This document shows positions 8,411 to 16,465 of a stretch of 39,846 nucleotides of DNA, piece by piece (position 1 is the stretch's first letter; every line of letters starts with the position of its first letter). Position numbers and translations under genes: made by a program. The stretch lies in contig JAILON010000136.1 in NCBI GenBank assembly GCA_024690865.1, positions 1 to 39,846 on the forward strand, written 5' to 3'. Below the pieces are notes generated by a model, which saw only the letters and a list, made by a program, of their open reading frames with translations, was not told where the DNA came from and did no database searches. The stretch is from Treponema sp. Lineage in GTDB: Bacteria; Spirochaetota; Spirochaetia; Treponematales; Treponemataceae.

Positions 8411-9573
8411 GAAAAGTTGAACTTCATGTTGATAACCGTAAGGTCACTGGAAGAAAACTGGTTTACGATAGATTCAAACTTGACACCGACCTTCTTGCAG
8501 GCATCGTCGAGGTAGGACATGTAATACAGACCCAGGCCCGTGTCGCCTTCATCCTCCATCTGCTTGTAGAAGTCCACAATAGAAGTCTTGCTCGTATTTG
8601 CCGACATTTTGCTTTCAATGTCGTCCTTGACCTCCTGGAACTCGTCGGCCTTGTTGTAGAGGGTTATGTTCAGGGTGCCGCGCTTCCCAATGGCCGAAGA
8701 GCTGCCGCCTATCTTCCAGGACAGGAACACGAGCTCCTTCTTCTGGACCAGCTGGTCGATTATCTTTGAACGGATCTCCTGGTCATAGACCAAGGTTTCG
8801 GAGTTGTCTATTCCCTTGTAGAGGATGTTGGCCTCCTTGCGCATGTTCGTGTTCTCGCAGTTGAGCGCAAGCTCCATGATCATCAGCGAGATGTACTCGG
8901 GAATCTTGGACTTGTCCATATACTCCTTGAGCGTCATGCGGAGGATGGACAGCATCGCGTCAAAACCGTTCTTCTTGTAGAAGAGGGTGATGATGTACCA
9001 GTTCATCAGGCTCAGGCGGTTCAGGAACTTTTCGGTCATCAGCAGGAAAACGTTCTTTTCCTCCGGGGAATACTCGCCGTTCGCCATGATGGACTTCCAT
9101 ACCGGGTCCAGAATCATCTGCCGGCACTGCTGTATGGTGTTGTCCTTTATCGCCAAGTGCTTGCGCAGCTGGGCATCAGGGATCCGGGTCTGCTCGTCTA
9201 TAAGCTGCCTAGGATTCTGCCGGTTGTGGACACGCACGCAGTCGCACTTTATGAGGGCCTCATAGATTTCCCGGTCAAACTGCTGGTACAGGATTGAATA
9301 GACGATGATCTTGGACAGGTCCATTACGTCCTGCCTGTGGGAAACGAACTCCGGCATGGAAATCTCAATTTTTGAGATGTAGTCCACCATGATCATGTTC
9401 TGGATGGACGCAGGCGAAAAGTGGGAAAGTCCGATACCGTACTCCTCGACCCCTTCAGCAAGCTTGAAACGGAGAAGCTTCTGCTTCCTGCTTATAAAGT
9501 GGGAAGCCCCATCGTCCGTCAAAACAATCTTCAGGGGCAGGTCAAGCATAAATTTTTTATCGCCGGCGCTCAT
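8407..9573 (-). CDS. GHKL-ATPase-like protein of unknown function
   Basis: This 388-residue soluble protein heads the operon. I do not recognise a named family, but the C-terminal half resembles the ATP-binding fold of histidine kinases and anti-sigma factors. MELALNCENTNMRKEA (about 233-248) resembles an N box, GTLNITLYNKADEF (about 299-312) sits where the G1 strand would be, and GDTGLGLYYMSYL (about 343-355) matches a G2 box. The usual DxGxG of the G1 box is missing. The N-terminal 220 residues are helical and lack a recognisable phospho-acceptor histidine motif or a membrane segment. TAGGAG lies 12 bases before the ATG, rather far. It is transcribed from a strong promoter (9611-9639) and coupled to the lipoprotein gene. 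Confidence 0.85.
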   Translation of the reverse strand: MSAGDKKFMLDLPLKIVLTDDGASHFISRKQKLLRFKLAEGVEEYGIGLSHFSPASIQNMIMVDYISKIEISMPEFVSHRQDVMDLSKIIVYSILYQQFDREIYEALIKCDCVRVHNRQNPRQLIDEQTRIPDAQLRKHLAIKDNTIQQCRQMILDPVWKSIMANGEYSPEEKNVFLLMTEKFLNRLSLMNWYIITLFYKKNGFDAMLSILRMTLKEYMDKSKIPEYISLMIMELALNCENTNMRKEANILYKGIDNSETLVYDQEIRSKIIDQLVQKKELVFLSWKIGGSSSAIGKRGTLNITLYNKADEFQEVKDDIESKMSANTSKTSIVDFYKQMEDEGDTGLGLYYMSYLDDACKKVGVKFESIVNQFSSSDLTVINMKFNFS

Positions 9574-9610
9574 TTGAAAACATTACTCCTAGGGTTTTAC
9601 AACAGGCTTC

Positions 9611-9639
9611 ATTATATATCAGGAAGCTTGCAATGTAAA
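9611..9639 (-). promoter_or_regulatory. Leftward promoter for the GHKL-lipoprotein-trmB-ligA operon
   Basis: On the minus strand, TTTACA (9634-9639) is followed after 17 bases by a perfect TATAAT (9611-9616). The start of transcription should fall near 9604, giving a leader of about 30 bases that contains the TAGGAG ribosome site. The -35 box abuts the -35 box of the divergent promoter. Confidence 0.75.
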
Positions 9640-9656
9640 CAGCAATAAATTATTAT
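9628..9656 (+). promoter_or_regulatory. Rightward promoter for the membrane protein-dinB unit
   Basis: TTGCAA (9628-9633) is followed after 17 bases by TATTAT (9651-9656), with an overlapping TATAAT three bases on. Transcription would start around 9663, at or just before the first ATG of the gene. This promoter overlaps the divergent one, with the two -35 boxes back to back. Confidence 0.65.
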
Positions 9657-9674
9657 AATTCCATGCGAGGAAAA

Positions 9675-11756
9675 ATGCAAAGGAATTTTTTTAGCTGCGT
9701 ACCGCTGCTCGCCCTGCTCCTGTCATCGCAGGTCCCCCTCTTTCCCCAAGGAAAGGCCACAAGCGAGGGACTCTACAATCTATTTATCGGCAGGGGCTTC
9801 AAAACTGATTATCAAGGACTTTCCCCCAGCCAAAGTGAAATATACCCACGGAATATAATCGTCACCATCCCGGCCGCGCCCGGCAGTCCGCCCCCGTCCA
9901 CCGGCGGCAGCCCGACACCGGCCGGTAGCTTGGAAAACGTATTCCTCATTTTCCCCCAGGAGGACGTCGCGGAGTCCCCGGACCCCATCCTGGAGCTTGC
10001 CGGAACACTCAAGGGAAGCAACCAGCCCTTCACGGTGAAGCTGGTTCTCGCCGCAAACGAAGGGAACAGCCCGCTCCCCCAGTCCGAAGAATTCCAGCAC
10101 CCCTCGGGCATATCCGTATTCGCAGAAAACCTTGACGGCGGGGAAAACTCCTGCGTCATCATCACAAGGAGGGGGTTCCGCAGTAGAATATCATCCGGAG
10201 GAGGAGGCACGGTCGCCCCAATCTGGCTGATAAAGTCGCTCAAGGACTCCTGCGAGGAACAAGACATCTCCACCTGGCTTCCCAACTCTGCATCCTTCCT
10301 GTACCGGCTGGGCTTCATAAGCGAGGACGACAGCCTGTCCCTCTTCCTGGGAGAGTCCATTCCGGCGGCAGGCCTGTACCTCAGGAGCATGGAGGATGCA
10401 ATCCGGGTGCTTCCAGACACTTTGGAAAAACTCTCCCAGACGGACACGTCAAGCTGGGACGTCCACTACTCATACGTCTCCTTCCTCTCGTTGGAATTCT
10501 GGCTGGACGAAACCTTCTTCCTGCTGTGCTACATAAGCGCGGCCATAATCGTGCTCCTTCGGATATGCTTTTCCACACTCGGGAACAGCGACAAGAAAAC
10601 GGCCATCATAAAGGACCTGTCCAAGTCCTGGTACCTCATCTTGGTGCTGCTGGCATTCACGGCGGGAATTCTGGAACTGTCGCAGCACATTCCGCTCCTG
10701 CAGTCCCGACTGGCGGCGGCCACCTTGGGACAGAGGCTGGTCACAGTGATGGCGGCAACGCTCCTGCTGTTCATGCTGTTCTCACGGTTCAAGATATTCA
10801 TCAGCTTTGGCAGCGCCTCCCGCATCATGCTCCTCATGGCAGCATGCAACATCTTCATCTTCTGCGCGATGGACATCTCCTTCCTCTTCCTCTTCTTCTT
10901 CGAATATTTGGCCTGCCTGTTGGCCAGGAGGACAAAGGGCAGGCTTGCCATAGTTGCCACCATGATCCTGATGGCAACCCCCTTCATTCCCCATGCGGTC
11001 AACATATTCCTTTCTTCCAACCCCAGGTCGCTGGCCCGCTTCGTACGTCCTGGCCTCTTGGGAAACCTGTTCACGGCCTTGATCCTCTTTCCTTTCCAGC
11101 TGCAGTTCCTCCGCCTGATGATGCAAATGGACTTCTTTAGCCAGAAGAAAAGAAGCTTCATCCTCGTCCGCCTCCTCAGCGCAATCCTGTTCATCGCAGC
11201 AAGCGTATTCTCCTTCGCCCTCTTCTATTTCCTGGTCCTGCGGACACTTGCCTATCCCGGCCTGTATACTTTGATGAAGCGCATTCCAACCATGACAATC
11301 CCGGAAATTCCCCGCTTCACGGCGGATGCGGACAACGACTACATAAAGGCCGTCTACAGCAGCGACGACTTCATGGAATACAAGTTCATCAGCATGACCG
11401 TACGGGCACAAGAAGGATGCCAGCTGTTCCGCTACGACGTTTCGCTGGAAACGGAAAGCGGCATTCCCCTGAACGACTGCAACTACGGCTACAGCCTGAG
11501 CGGAAGGCACAAGGCCTACATAGCGGTTCCCGACAACCCTTCGTCAGACCTTTCCATCATATTCACCTGCAGCAAGGACGTGATTCCGGTCGCCTTTGTC
11601 AGAAGCTACCTAAAGACCGCGGACGGCAGGCTGGTGGTGGAAGACGACGCCCTGAACATAATGGATACGAAAGGGAACGCGGACGGTAACTTCGCAACAG
11701 AAGGCAATGCACCGAACATGGCAGATCCAAAAGGGAGCGCGGACGAACGCAAATGA
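9675..11756 (+). CDS. Large membrane protein of unknown function
   Basis: About 693 residues. An N-terminal signal sequence (FFSCVPLLALLLSS, ending near FPQG) is followed by a beta-rich exported region of about 270 residues with a glycine/proline/serine-rich stretch. Then come roughly eight hydrophobic segments between residues 275 and 540 (for example FFLLCYISAAIIVLL, LILVLLAFTAGILEL and FILVRLLSAILFIAA), and finally a soluble C-terminal domain of about 140 residues. I recognise no family; the layout suggests an inner-membrane protein with two large exported domains. ATG 9675 is preferred because GAGG lies four bases upstream; an in-frame ATG at 9663 lies only six bases from the -10 box. The tail carries an imperfect duplication (MDTKGNADGN and MADPKGSADER). 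The stop overlaps dinB by four bases. Confidence 0.82.
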   Translation: MQRNFFSCVPLLALLLSSQVPLFPQGKATSEGLYNLFIGRGFKTDYQGLSPSQSEIYPRNIIVTIPAAPGSPPPSTGGSPTPAGSLENVFLIFPQEDVAESPDPILELAGTLKGSNQPFTVKLVLAANEGNSPLPQSEEFQHPSGISVFAENLDGGENSCVIITRRGFRSRISSGGGGTVAPIWLIKSLKDSCEEQDISTWLPNSASFLYRLGFISEDDSLSLFLGESIPAAGLYLRSMEDAIRVLPDTLEKLSQTDTSSWDVHYSYVSFLSLEFWLDETFFLLCYISAAIIVLLRICFSTLGNSDKKTAIIKDLSKSWYLILVLLAFTAGILELSQHIPLLQSRLAAATLGQRLVTVMAATLLLFMLFSRFKIFISFGSASRIMLLMAACNIFIFCAMDISFLFLFFFEYLACLLARRTKGRLAIVATMILMATPFIPHAVNIFLSSNPRSLARFVRPGLLGNLFTALILFPFQLQFLRLMMQMDFFSQKKRSFILVRLLSAILFIAASVFSFALFYFLVLRTLAYPGLYTLMKRIPTMTIPEIPRFTADADNDYIKAVYSSDDFMEYKFISMTVRAQEGCQLFRYDVSLETESGIPLNDCNYGYSLSGRHKAYIAVPDNPSSDLSIIFTCSKDVIPVAFVRSYLKTADGRLVVEDDALNIMDTKGNADGNFATEGNAPNMADPKGSADERK

Positions 11757-12925
11757 AAGTCTTCTTCCACATCGACCTGGATGCATTCTTCGCCTCGGTG
11801 GAACAGCTGGACAACCCCGAATGGAAAGGCAGGCCCGTCATCGTGGGCGGCCTCCCCGGAGACAGGAGGGCAGTCGTTTCCACGGCCTCCTACGAGGCGC
11901 GCACATACGGAGTACATTCGGCAATGCCGCTGTCAAGGGCCGTACAGCTGTGCCCAAACGCAATATTCGTCCGCGGTCGATACCGCCGCTACCAGGAGCT
12001 TTCCGACCAGATAATGGCCATCTTTGGGAACTATTCACCCGATGTAACCCAGCTTTCCATAGACGAAGCCTTTTTGGACATGACGGGAACAGAACGGCTT
12101 TTTGGCAGGAGCGAAGATGCCGCCCGGCGGATAAAGGAAGACGTGAAGGGACAGACGGGGTTGAACGTCAGCATAGGTGTAGCAAGCACCATGTACGTTG
12201 CCAAGATAGCATCGGGCCTCCACAAGCCTGACGGCCTTACAATCGTAAAATATGGAGAGGAAGTTCCCTTCATGCTTTCCCTGCCGTTGGAAAAAGTGTG
12301 GGGCGTGGGAGGCAAGACCTTGAAACGGCTCAGGGATTCCGGGCTGTTTTCGCCCCAGGATATATACGGCAAGAGCGAAATCCTACTCAGGACGATCTTT
12401 GGCGAAAGCACGGGAAGCTTCCTGTACCAGGCCGTCCGGGGCAATCCGGGGATGACCTTCGGGGAACAGGCAAAGAACCATTCGATAAGCTCAGAATGCA
12501 CCTACGACTTTGACCTGACCGACCGCTACGCCATCGACACGGCCTTGATGGAACTTTCCATGAACGTCCTCTACCGCATGCACCGGGAACAGGTCAAATC
12601 ACGGACGCTCGCCCTAAAAATACGCTACGAAGACTTCACGACAGTAAGCATACAGGAGACCGGGGAATACTCCATCTCCAATGCCGACGACATGTTTGAA
12701 CGCTGCAAGCGGCTCTTTGACAAGAAGTATGAAAGCGGAAGAGGCATACGGCTGCTGGGCATTGCATGCGAAAAGGTCTTCAGCAGGGAAATGGAGGAAC
12801 AAAAGAGCCTATTTGACTTTGGAAACGAAAAGAAGGCAAAGATTGAAGAGGCCATCTATGCAATGCAAGACAGGCACCCAGAAATAAAGATACGCAAGGC
12901 CAGGATGTTGAAAGGGAAGGAATAG
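11753..12925 (+). CDS. dinB: DNA polymerase IV (Y family)
   Basis: DinB is an error-prone translesion polymerase that extends mismatched or bulged primers and bypasses N2-guanine adducts. The palm motifs are intact: HIDLDAFFASVE carries D8 and the steric-gate F13, and SIDEAFLD carries D104 and E105. SYEARTYGVHSAMP, the helix-hairpin-helix VWGVGGKTLKRL and a C-terminal little-finger domain follow. The length, 390 residues, is typical. A canonical C-terminal beta-clamp motif QxxLF may be present as QKSLFDF near residue 350. The ATG overlaps the membrane protein stop, so the two are coupled. No SOS box was evident near the shared promoter, so damage control is not shown by the sequence. The 81 bases after the stop, up to the convergent regulator gene, hold nothing I recognise. 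Confidence 0.96.
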   Translation: MKVFFHIDLDAFFASVEQLDNPEWKGRPVIVGGLPGDRRAVVSTASYEARTYGVHSAMPLSRAVQLCPNAIFVRGRYRRYQELSDQIMAIFGNYSPDVTQLSIDEAFLDMTGTERLFGRSEDAARRIKEDVKGQTGLNVSIGVASTMYVAKIASGLHKPDGLTIVKYGEEVPFMLSLPLEKVWGVGGKTLKRLRDSGLFSPQDIYGKSEILLRTIFGESTGSFLYQAVRGNPGMTFGEQAKNHSISSECTYDFDLTDRYAIDTALMELSMNVLYRMHREQVKSRTLALKIRYEDFTTVSIQETGEYSISNADDMFERCKRLFDKKYESGRGIRLLGIACEKVFSREMEEQKSLFDFGNEKKAKIEEAIYAMQDRHPEIKIRKARMLKGKE

Positions 12926-13006
12926 GACGGCAGTTCCACCTGCAAAGGCCTGGATGATACAAAAGAGGCATGCGGCGCGCCATCGACCTCGAGAGCCGTT
13001 CAGCAT

Positions 13007-13879
13007 TCAGCCCGGGATATCGGGAACGTCCACCCCCAGGTCCTTTATCAGCTTAAAAAGGTAAGTTCGCTGTATTCCAAGGGAACGAGCGGCTTCGGCC
13101 TTGTTGCCGGCGCACAGGCCTATCGCGCCTTCTATGTAGGACTTCTTGAACAGGTCAACAGCCTCCTTAAGCTCCAGGCCACTGGCAATTCCCATGGAAG
13201 CAGCCCCTTCGCCTGAAGAAGGACTACCAGCCGCCAGCACAACGTCCGCATTCTCCAAACGGCAGCCCCTGCTGCGCAGGACAGCCCCCTCAATGACGTT
13301 CTTAAGCTCCCGAAGGTTTCCCGGCCAGTGGTAGGATTCCAGTCTGTGCAGGACAGCGGGTGAAAATCCACGCACGTCCCGCCCCATCTCTCGGGAAAAC
13401 TCCTTTAAAAAATGCAGGGCAAGGGGAACGACATCTTCAGGCCGCTCCCTCAGCGGTGGACAGCTTACGCTTATCAGGTCAAGCATGACCAGCAAGTCCC
13501 TGCGGAACAGCCCCTTGGAGACAAGCAAGTCCACATCTCCGGAAACAGAAGCGACAACCTTCACCCGATCCGCCTGCCCACCGTTGGACAGGAACGCATG
13601 CAGATCCGCCTGCCCTCCAGCCCCAAGCTCCTGCACTCCGTCCAAGAAAAGCGTGGAGTTTGGAATCACGTTTGAAATACATGAGCGGTCAAACGCAAGG
13701 CATTTCACCGTCACAAACGGCCCGTGAAGCGCCCGTTTTTCATGAATCTTGCGGGCCAGGTATTCCTTGCCGCTCCCCCGCTCCCCACGTATGAGTACGG
13801 GAGCTGGAGAGGAAGCCACGGCATCGAGGGCTGCGAGAAGCCTTTGCATCCTTTTGCTTGAACTTACGAATTCCGCCAT
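13007..13879 (-). CDS. Enhancer-binding-protein-like regulator lacking the GAFTGA loop
   Basis: The fold is that of sigma-54 activators: an AAA+ domain followed by a Fis-type helix-turn-helix. Walker A is intact (RGERGSGKE, about residues 31-39). SCPPLRERPEDVVPLA and SYHWPGNLRELKNVIEGAVLRSRG preserve the arginine-bearing sensor regions, and KAEAARSLGIQRTYLFKLIKDLGV is the DNA-binding helix-turn-helix. Two parts are missing. The roughly 30-residue GAFTGA loop that contacts sigma-54 is deleted: VKCLAFDRSCISN runs straight to STLFLDG. The Walker B acid pair is DG instead of DE. Activity as a sigma-54 ATPase is therefore doubtful; a TyrR-like or purely DNA-binding role is more likely. There is no N-terminal receiver. 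ATG 13879 is chosen because the longer frame would cross the rpsA terminator. No ribosome site is visible. Confidence 0.82.
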   Translation of the reverse strand: MAEFVSSSKRMQRLLAALDAVASSPAPVLIRGERGSGKEYLARKIHEKRALHGPFVTVKCLAFDRSCISNVIPNSTLFLDGVQELGAGGQADLHAFLSNGGQADRVKVVASVSGDVDLLVSKGLFRRDLLVMLDLISVSCPPLRERPEDVVPLALHFLKEFSREMGRDVRGFSPAVLHRLESYHWPGNLRELKNVIEGAVLRSRGCRLENADVVLAAGSPSSGEGAASMGIASGLELKEAVDLFKKSYIEGAIGLCAGNKAEAARSLGIQRTYLFKLIKDLGVDVPDIPG

Positions 13880-13898
13880 AGACACACAGGACAAAGAC

Positions 13899-13939
13899 AA
13901 AAAAAGGCACACCGTTCCCCAAAGGAGAACAATGTGCCT
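13899..13939 (-). terminator. Strong rpsA terminator
   Basis: On the minus strand, AGGCACATTGTTCTCC pairs along its full 16 bases with GGGGAACGGTGTGCCT (a few T-G wobbles) around a TTT loop, and a run of seven Ts follows directly. It lies 24 bases after the S1 stop and only 20 bases before the start of the downstream regulator. That regulator must therefore rely on read-through or on a promoter hidden in this short gap. Confidence 0.9.
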
Positions 13940-13962
13940 TTCCGGCAGACCGGAAAACAAGC

Positions 13963-16317
13963 TTACTTGTTTCCGCGATCCTTCATGCTGTCGGCAATCG
14001 TGTAGCCACCCTCATCGCCACTATTGGACGACATATACTGGGAAAGCTGCGCACGCTCCTGCGCCCTCTTGTATTCCTTGATGGAGAAGGCAACCTTCTC
14101 CTTATCAACGTCAACAGAAACGACGTAGACGTTCACCTTGTCGCCAGGATTGAACTTCTTGACGGCCTCCTCAAAAGGAGTCTCGCGGTCATCAGAAATG
14201 TTGGACTTGTTGACCAGGCCCTCGATTCCCCCCTCAGCCTTGACGAAGATGCCAAAGTCGGTGATGGAAGTAACCTCGCCCTCAAGCGTCGATCCGGGCT
14301 TGTGGGCGGTAGCAAAGGCAACCCAAGGGTTGTCGGAAAGCTGCTTGACACCGATGCGGATGCGGCGGTTCTGCTGATCGCACTCCGTTATGACGGCATC
14401 CAGCTCCTGACCGTTCTTTATCTCGCTGCCCGGATGCTTGACCTTCTTAGTCCAAGAGAGGTCCTCACCGGAAAGGAAGGCATCGATTCCCTCGTCAATC
14501 TGCACGAAGGCGCCGTTGCTCGTAATCTTTACAACCGTACCGTGGACCTTGGTTCCCACGGGGAACTTGTCGGCAATCGTATCCCACGGATTGGCAGTCA
14601 CCTGCTTGAGGCCCAAGGAAACGCGACCGGCCTGGATGTCATATCCCAGAACCATGCACTCAACTTCGTCTCCGTCCTTAAGCATATCGGAGGGCTTGTT
14701 GACCTTCTTGGTCCAGCTGAACTCGGAAATGTGGGCCAGACCCTCAATTCCTTCCTCAAGCTCAATAAAGGCACCAAAGTCGGTCAACTTGGTAACCTTG
14801 CCCTTCACGACATCGTTGACATGGTACCTGTCCTCGAAATGCAACCAAGGATCTTCGCTGAAGTGCTTGAGCGAAAGGTTGATCCGCTTCTTGTCAGGAT
14901 CCAAGCGGATAACCTTCAGCTCTATCTCCTGCCCCTTCTTTACGAAATCTTTCGGGCGGGTAACGTGGCCCCAGCTCATGTCGTTGATGTGGAGCAGACC
15001 GTCAAAGCCACCCAAATCTATGAATGCACCAAAGCTGGTAAAGGTCTTTACTGTTCCCTTCACAGAATCGCCAATCTTGACCTCATTGAAGAACTTCTCG
15101 CGGTTCTCCTCAATCTTCTCCTCAAGATACTTGCGGCGGTTCACAACGACGTTGCGCTTGCCTTCGCTGTACAGGCGCTCGATATAGAAAAGGGCCTTGA
15201 CACCGATGAGCTTTTCGGCCTTTTCGACCTTCTGGCTGTCGGCCTGGCTTATCGGCAGGAAGGCATTGATTCCGCCTCCCAAATCGACCATGAAGCCACC
15301 CTTGGTCTCGCTTGCAATCTTGCCCTCGACGGCCTTCTTGTCATTGAACGCGGTCTTGAAATCCTCCCAGAGGCGCTTCTCGTCAGCCTTGAGCTTGGAA
15401 ACTTCCGGTCCATACTTGCCAAACTGGTTGATGAGGTAGACGGTCGTCACATCGCCGACCTTCGGCCTGTCATCACCGAACTCGCTGAGGGGAATCCTTC
15501 CCTCGGATTTGCAGTTGACATCGACGAAAACCGTGTCATCCGTTACCTGAACGACCTTGCCTTCTACGAGGGCATTGTCCTCAACCTGCCCCATTTTGTT
15601 CAAAGAGTCCTCTAATTGTGTGCGAATGTCGCTGGAGCCCTGCTCGACGTTCTGTTCCACTTCCTTCTGTGCCATTGTAGATCCTTTTGATTGAATTTCG
15701 GACTTTATTATTTCACAAACATCTTTTATAGTCAAGTCAGATGTATCGATATAGCGGGCATCAGGCGCTTTTTTTAGCGCACCCTCGGTCTTCTTCCTGT
15801 CGGCCTCGTCCCGCTTTATGATCGCGGCCTTTATCTCCTCAAGCGAGAGGTCGCTCACCCCCTGGTCAAAACGCCTCTTCGCCTGCACATCCACGCTTGC
15901 ATCCAGGTAGAACTTATGCTCCGCCTTCGGAAACACGACCGTCGTCATGTCCCTGCCCTCGCAGATGATGTCCAGTTTCCTCACGATTTCACGCATCCGC
16001 GCGTTGACCAGATGGCGAAGCGGTACAATGGAAGAAACTTTGGAAACCGCAGCGTCCACCCTGTCCTGATGCAAAAGGTCGTCCACGTCCTTCCCGTTCA
16101 GGATAAGGCGGGCATTCACATAGTCAAGCTTCTGCTTGCCGACAAAAGCCATGACGGCCCCTTCGTCATCCAAACTGACACCCGCATCCAACAAGGCCAA
16201 CGTCAACGCCCTGTAGAAACTACCGCTGTTAAGATATGTCAGCTTCAAATCCTTGGCCAGCTCATGCGCCACCGTGCTCTTGCCGGTTCCCGCCGGCCCG
16301 TCTATCGCCACTACCAT
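13963..16317 (-). CDS. cmk-rpsA: Cytidylate kinase fused to ribosomal protein S1
   Basis: A 784-residue fusion. Residues 1-215 are cytidylate kinase (CMP/dCMP to diphosphate): the P loop is DGPAGTGKST, followed by YLNSGSFYRA, CEGRDMTTVVFP and RRFDQGVS with the family's substrate-binding and lid positions. From about residue 215 the protein is ribosomal protein S1, with six S1 OB-fold repeats, most showing the GxVxxxTxFGAFxxLxxGxxGLxHxS pattern. S1 binds mRNA and helps 30S initiation. In many bacteria cmk and rpsA are neighbours; here they share a frame. ATG 16317 begins the canonical MVVAIDGPAG; a longer frame to 16428 overlaps the upstream terminator and promoter. An internal promoter and ribosome site could make S1 alone from ATG 15675. 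A strong terminator ends the gene. Confidence 0.94.
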   Translation of the reverse strand: MVVAIDGPAGTGKSTVAHELAKDLKLTYLNSGSFYRALTLALLDAGVSLDDEGAVMAFVGKQKLDYVNARLILNGKDVDDLLHQDRVDAAVSKVSSIVPLRHLVNARMREIVRKLDIICEGRDMTTVVFPKAEHKFYLDASVDVQAKRRFDQGVSDLSLEEIKAAIIKRDEADRKKTEGALKKAPDARYIDTSDLTIKDVCEIIKSEIQSKGSTMAQKEVEQNVEQGSSDIRTQLEDSLNKMGQVEDNALVEGKVVQVTDDTVFVDVNCKSEGRIPLSEFGDDRPKVGDVTTVYLINQFGKYGPEVSKLKADEKRLWEDFKTAFNDKKAVEGKIASETKGGFMVDLGGGINAFLPISQADSQKVEKAEKLIGVKALFYIERLYSEGKRNVVVNRRKYLEEKIEENREKFFNEVKIGDSVKGTVKTFTSFGAFIDLGGFDGLLHINDMSWGHVTRPKDFVKKGQEIELKVIRLDPDKKRINLSLKHFSEDPWLHFEDRYHVNDVVKGKVTKLTDFGAFIELEEGIEGLAHISEFSWTKKVNKPSDMLKDGDEVECMVLGYDIQAGRVSLGLKQVTANPWDTIADKFPVGTKVHGTVVKITSNGAFVQIDEGIDAFLSGEDLSWTKKVKHPGSEIKNGQELDAVITECDQQNRRIRIGVKQLSDNPWVAFATAHKPGSTLEGEVTSITDFGIFVKAEGGIEGLVNKSNISDDRETPFEEAVKKFNPGDKVNVYVVSVDVDKEKVAFSIKEYKRAQERAQLSQYMSSNSGDEGGYTIADSMKDRGNK
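15675..15688 (-). promoter_or_regulatory. Internal ribosome binding site and start codon for free S1
   Basis: Inside the cmk-rpsA frame, AAAGGAT (15682-15688) lies five bases before an ATG (15673-15675) that begins MAQKEVEQNVEQ, exactly where the S1 part starts. Initiation here would give a 570-residue S1, the usual length for six-domain S1. Confidence 0.7.
15707..15735 (-). promoter_or_regulatory. Internal promoter for the S1 part
   Basis: On the minus strand, TTGACT (15730-15735) is followed after 17 bases by AATAAT (15707-15712), in an AT-rich patch that contrasts with the surrounding GC-rich coding sequence. A transcript starting near 15700 would carry the ribosome site and ATG for free S1 about 25 bases in. 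Confidence 0.65.
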
Positions 16318-16327
16318 AATGCGGGCT

Positions 16328-16356
16328 ATTATAGAGGAGAGGCTGGAAATGTTCAA
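16328..16356 (-). promoter_or_regulatory. cmk-rpsA promoter
   Basis: TTGAAC (16351-16356) is followed after 17 bases by a perfect TATAAT (16328-16333) on the minus strand. Only ten bases separate the -10 box from the ATG at 16317, so the message would have a leader of about three bases and probably be read as leaderless. Confidence 0.8.
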
Positions 16357-16387
16357 TATGGGGTTGGGAGACCTTATGACGGCCAAC

Positions 16388-16438
16388 AAAAAAGCCATCT
16401 CCACCAAAAGGCGATTCCCGCCCCTCAATGAAGATGGC
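16388..16438 (-). terminator. Terminator of the flgF-flgG-flgJ operon
   Basis: On the minus strand, GCCATCT (16432-16438) pairs with AGATGGC (16394-16400) and a run of six Ts (A run on plus, 16388-16393) follows. It lies 28 bases past the flgJ stop and just upstream of the cmk promoter. Confidence 0.8.
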
Positions 16439-16465
16439 CTTATGTATTTTTAACTGCCTTTTTTG

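Noticed and set aside
13880..13960. Upstream extension of the regulator gene to 13960
   Set aside because: The extension would run through the strong rpsA terminator and encode a hydrophobic stretch (IVLLWGTVCLFLSLSC) that is the terminator read as codons.
14302..15615. 437-codon forward-strand frame opposite rpsA
   Set aside because: It lies wholly antisense to the conserved S1 repeats, with no ribosome site or recognisable domain.
16318..16428. Upstream extension of cmk-rpsA to 16428
   Set aside because: It overlaps the TATAAT promoter and the flgJ terminator, and cytidylate kinases begin near the P loop, as ATG 16317 gives.
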